Source: Pedobacter sp. Leaf41
GTDB taxonomy: Bacteria > Bacteroidota > Bacteroidia > Sphingobacteriales > Sphingobacteriaceae
Assembly (NCBI RefSeq): GCF_001422545.1
Contig: NZ_LMLE01000008.1
Coordinates: 492,903 to 556,902 of the forward strand
Direction: 5' to 3'
DNA: 64,000 nucleotides
Shown piece by piece: positions 63,251 to 64,000 of this stretch. Numbering within the stretch: the stretch's first letter is position 1; every line of letters starts with the position of its first letter. Both the position numbers and the translations under genes were made by a program. Under the pieces are notes generated by a model that did no database searches, was not told the origin of the DNA, and saw only the letters and a list, made by a program, of their open reading frames with translations.

Positions 63251-63391
63251 ATAAATATCAATGAATAATTTTAAGCCGGTGTTTTTTGTTGCTTTTTGAC
63301 ATCAAAAAGCAAAGAGCCCGTCCGGCCAGGACAAATGAAGTCTAACCTGATATCTTTATACACTTGAAAGCCTAAACATACTCAACAAATC

Positions 63392-63422
63392 CGTCATCCT
63401 GAGCTTGTCGAAGGACCTCTTT
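63392..63422. repeat. Dispersed palindromic repeat (GTCATCCTGAGCTTGTCGAA type)
   Basis: This short motif is widely repeated between genes in many bacteria, including Bacteroidota. A variant (GTCATCCTGACTGTAGTCGA) lies at 63722-63741. Confidence 0.6.
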
Positions 63423-63431
63423 CAGTTTCTC

Positions 63432-63454
63432 TTTCGCCTCATCGGCGGCGGCCT
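63432..63454. repeat. 23-base exact repeat, copy 1
   Basis: The sequence CGCCTCATCGGCGGCGGCCT with three T before it recurs exactly at 63764-63786. Confidence 0.75.
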
Positions 63455-63455
63455 T

Positions 63456-63481
63456 CTACTTTTCTCTTGACAGAAAAGTAG
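63456..63481. repeat. Perfect 10-bp inverted repeat
   Basis: CTACTTTTCT and AGAAAAGTAG flank a CTTGAC loop, forming a stable hairpin within the repeat-rich intergenic region. Confidence 0.75.
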
Positions 63482-63636
63482 CAAAAGGTCAAGGCTTGCC
63501 CCTTTTGTTTGCATAAAGCTAGCGGAAAACTATTAGCGGTAATTTGAGGCCAGCCCTGGCTCTTTTCCTTTTCGGCTGCAAATTTCCCGTTTTCCACTGC
63601 TTTCTGCTTCTAAAATTGGCTAGGCCGGATAGCAGG

Positions 63637-63700
63637 GCAGCTACAGCGAGCGCCTGTTTTATGGGTGGTCATCTCGACCGTAGTGGAGAGATCTTTAAAA
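63637..63700. repeat. Composite intergenic repeat, copy B
   Basis: Second copy of the element at 62844-62914: CAGCGAGCGCCTGTTTTA, then an ATCTC...GAGAT palindrome and ATCTTTAAA. Confidence 0.6.
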
Positions 63701-63763
63701 CTAGATTTATCTAACCGGTATGTCATCCTGACTGTAGTCGACGGATCTTTTCTTAATTTTTCT

Positions 63764-63786
63764 TTTCGCCTCATCGGCGGCGGCCT
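63764..63786. repeat. 23-base exact repeat, copy 2
   Basis: Exact second copy of 63432-63454. The rest of the region to 64000 holds only short ORFs that look like translated repeats. Confidence 0.75.
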
Positions 63787-64000
63787 AGTCCTTTTTTCAG
63801 AGGTAGTTATATTTTTATAGGCCTTCAAGCTTGCTTCGCAGGTTGTCTTGATACAAAAGAAACAAAACCGAGCCCTTCAGCGAGCTCATTAATACCTTTA
63901 AAGGCATCACAAGCTGCGATGAAGAATCGCAGAATACGCGATGCCTTGGTTTGTGGTTTTTGAAAGTTGCTACATAAGCTTTAACGTTTTCCCCTTCCAT

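Noticed and set aside
63001..63261. 86-residue minus-strand frame covering the 73-base duplication
   Set aside because: The frame contains the tandem repeat twice and reads as translated intergenic repeat. The same applies to the frames at 63610-63828 and 63815-64000.

Overview
The window is a piece of a Bacteroidota chromosome, most likely Pedobacter or a close Sphingobacteriaceae relative. The evidence is AT-rich DNA, almost no Shine-Dalgarno sequences, TTG / TAnnTTTG-type promoters, and a gene set typical of the phylum (DUF4834, DUF2480, DUF3109, DUF6427, YfhO, a Bacteroidota-type LptC and a PpiD-like foldase). The genus is an inference from gene content; no rRNA or other marker gene is present. 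I recognised no tRNA, rRNA, CRISPR array, transposase or prophage gene.

Region 1 (1-18.2 kb) is mostly housekeeping. It holds the 3' end of uvrB, small conserved proteins, a minus-strand operon (GbsR/MarR regulator, DCC-family thiol oxidoreductase, TIGR01777 epimerase, SRPBCC protein), a secreted alginate-lyase-like protein, a YfhO membrane protein, an LpxH-like phosphatase with a glycosyltransferase, a coaX / outer-membrane protein / lptC run, PpiD, and DUF2480, DUF3108 and DUF3109 proteins.

Region 2 (18.6-46.4 kb) is a large exopolysaccharide/capsule locus. The dTDP-L-rhamnose genes (rmlB-C-D-A) come first, followed by a divergent NarL-type two-component pair. A plus-strand series follows: a glycosidase lipoprotein, a hexapeptide acetyltransferase, a degenerate receiver protein, an initiating sugar-phosphate transferase with its own degenerate receiver domain, a half-length TolC-like protein, a Wzz/BY-kinase-like protein, a Wzy-like polymerase, a 33-aa membrane peptide, glycosyltransferases and an acyltransferase. 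A convergent minus-strand operon carries UDP-glucose dehydrogenase, UDP-glucuronate decarboxylase, an acyltransferase, a Wzx flippase and four glycosyltransferases, three of them paralogues. The layout indicates a Wzx/Wzy-type heteropolysaccharide likely to contain rhamnose, glucuronate and/or xylose, and acyl groups.

Region 3 (46.6-58.8 kb) is a compact minus-strand biosynthetic operon embedded in the sugar locus. It encodes a 2168-aa A-T-KS-AT-ACP-aminotransferase hybrid, a 1351-aa C-A-T-TE NRPS, an Sfp-type phosphopantetheinyl transferase and a JmjC/cupin-8 oxygenase. Read by eye, the adenylation pockets suggest a basic (lysine-like) amino acid followed by glycine. With one malonyl extension, no ketoreductase and an in-line transaminase, the simplest product is a small polyamino-acyl-glycine containing a vicinal 3,4-diamino acid, possibly hydroxylated. 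This is the most interesting system in the window.

Region 4 (59.1-64 kb) holds two more glycosyltransferases and a UDP-N-acetylhexosamine 6-dehydrogenase, then about 1.26 kb without a credible gene, made of intergenic repeats including an exact 73-bp tandem duplication.
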